From: J089 sp964535735
GTDB lineage: Bacteria; Fidelibacterota; Marinisomatia; Marinisomatales; J089
NCBI GenBank assembly: GCA_964535735.1
Contig: CAZHTM010000085.1
Location: 1 to 5,741 of the forward strand
Direction of reading: 5' to 3'
Length of the DNA stretch: 5,741 bases
This document shows positions 5,687 through 5,741 of this stretch, piece after piece. The translations under genes were made by a program, and so were the position numbers. Numbering within the stretch: position 1 is the stretch's first letter; each line of letters begins with the position of its first letter. The notes beneath the pieces were generated by a model that made no database searches, was not told the DNA's origin, and saw only the letters and a program-made list of their open reading frames with translations.

Positions 5687-5741
5687 TCTACCTGTGATTC
5701 AAATCCGTTCTAAATTCGGAGTGGATGGTCCAAAAGCAAGG

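Larger units (their letters stand above)
5503..5741 (-). other. Non-coding region upstream of lysA
   Basis: These 239 bases up to the window edge contain no credible gene on either strand. They should include the lysA promoter. The best I can offer on the minus strand is TTGGAT, then 18 bases, then TAGATT (bases 5545-5580), which is only a weak sigma-70 match. No riboswitch fold is recognised; in particular I did not identify a lysine-riboswitch (L-box) core, though I could not run a covariance model. Confidence 0.4.

Overview
The window reads as ordinary chromosome from a Gram-negative bacterium of the Bacteroidota/FCB assemblage (for example Ignavibacteriota, Calditrichota, Marinimicrobia or a related candidate phylum). 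Three things point there. One gene product ends in a type IX secretion (T9SS) C-terminal sorting domain. A lipoprotein resembles a paralogous family that I recall from such genomes. None of the three genes has a convincing Shine-Dalgarno sequence. The exact phylum cannot be fixed from this sequence.

Layout: all three genes lie on the minus strand. From right to left they are a diaminopimelate decarboxylase (lysA, 5502-4246), a large secreted protein with a GH18 domain (4286-1836) that begins inside the 3' end of lysA, a roughly 660-base non-coding stretch (1172-1835), and a lipoprotein with a beta-propeller-like body (1171-17). The rightmost 239 bases hold no gene; they probably contain the lysA promoter region, a 12-base palindrome and a degenerate dispersed repeat.

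Functionally, lysA makes lysine from meso-diaminopimelate, and the GH18 protein should be exported by Sec and T9SS to act on an extracellular or envelope polysaccharide. The GH18 motif variant (DGVNIDFE) resembles that of spore-cortex/peptidoglycan enzymes of the YaaH/SleL type, so a cell-wall substrate is plausible but unproven. The 41-base overlap suggests the two genes are co-transcribed. The lipoprotein appears to be a separate unit, with its own leader and much more AT-rich codons over most of its length.

The most unusual part is the non-coding stretch 1172-1835. It holds two copies of an approximately 56-60 base imperfect palindromic element, interspersed with several short arrays that all have a 7-base period but different unit sequences. 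The second notable point is a sharp base-composition break inside the lipoprotein gene, exactly where the EGF-like leader meets the propeller body. I see no defence system, CRISPR array, transposase, tRNA or rRNA.
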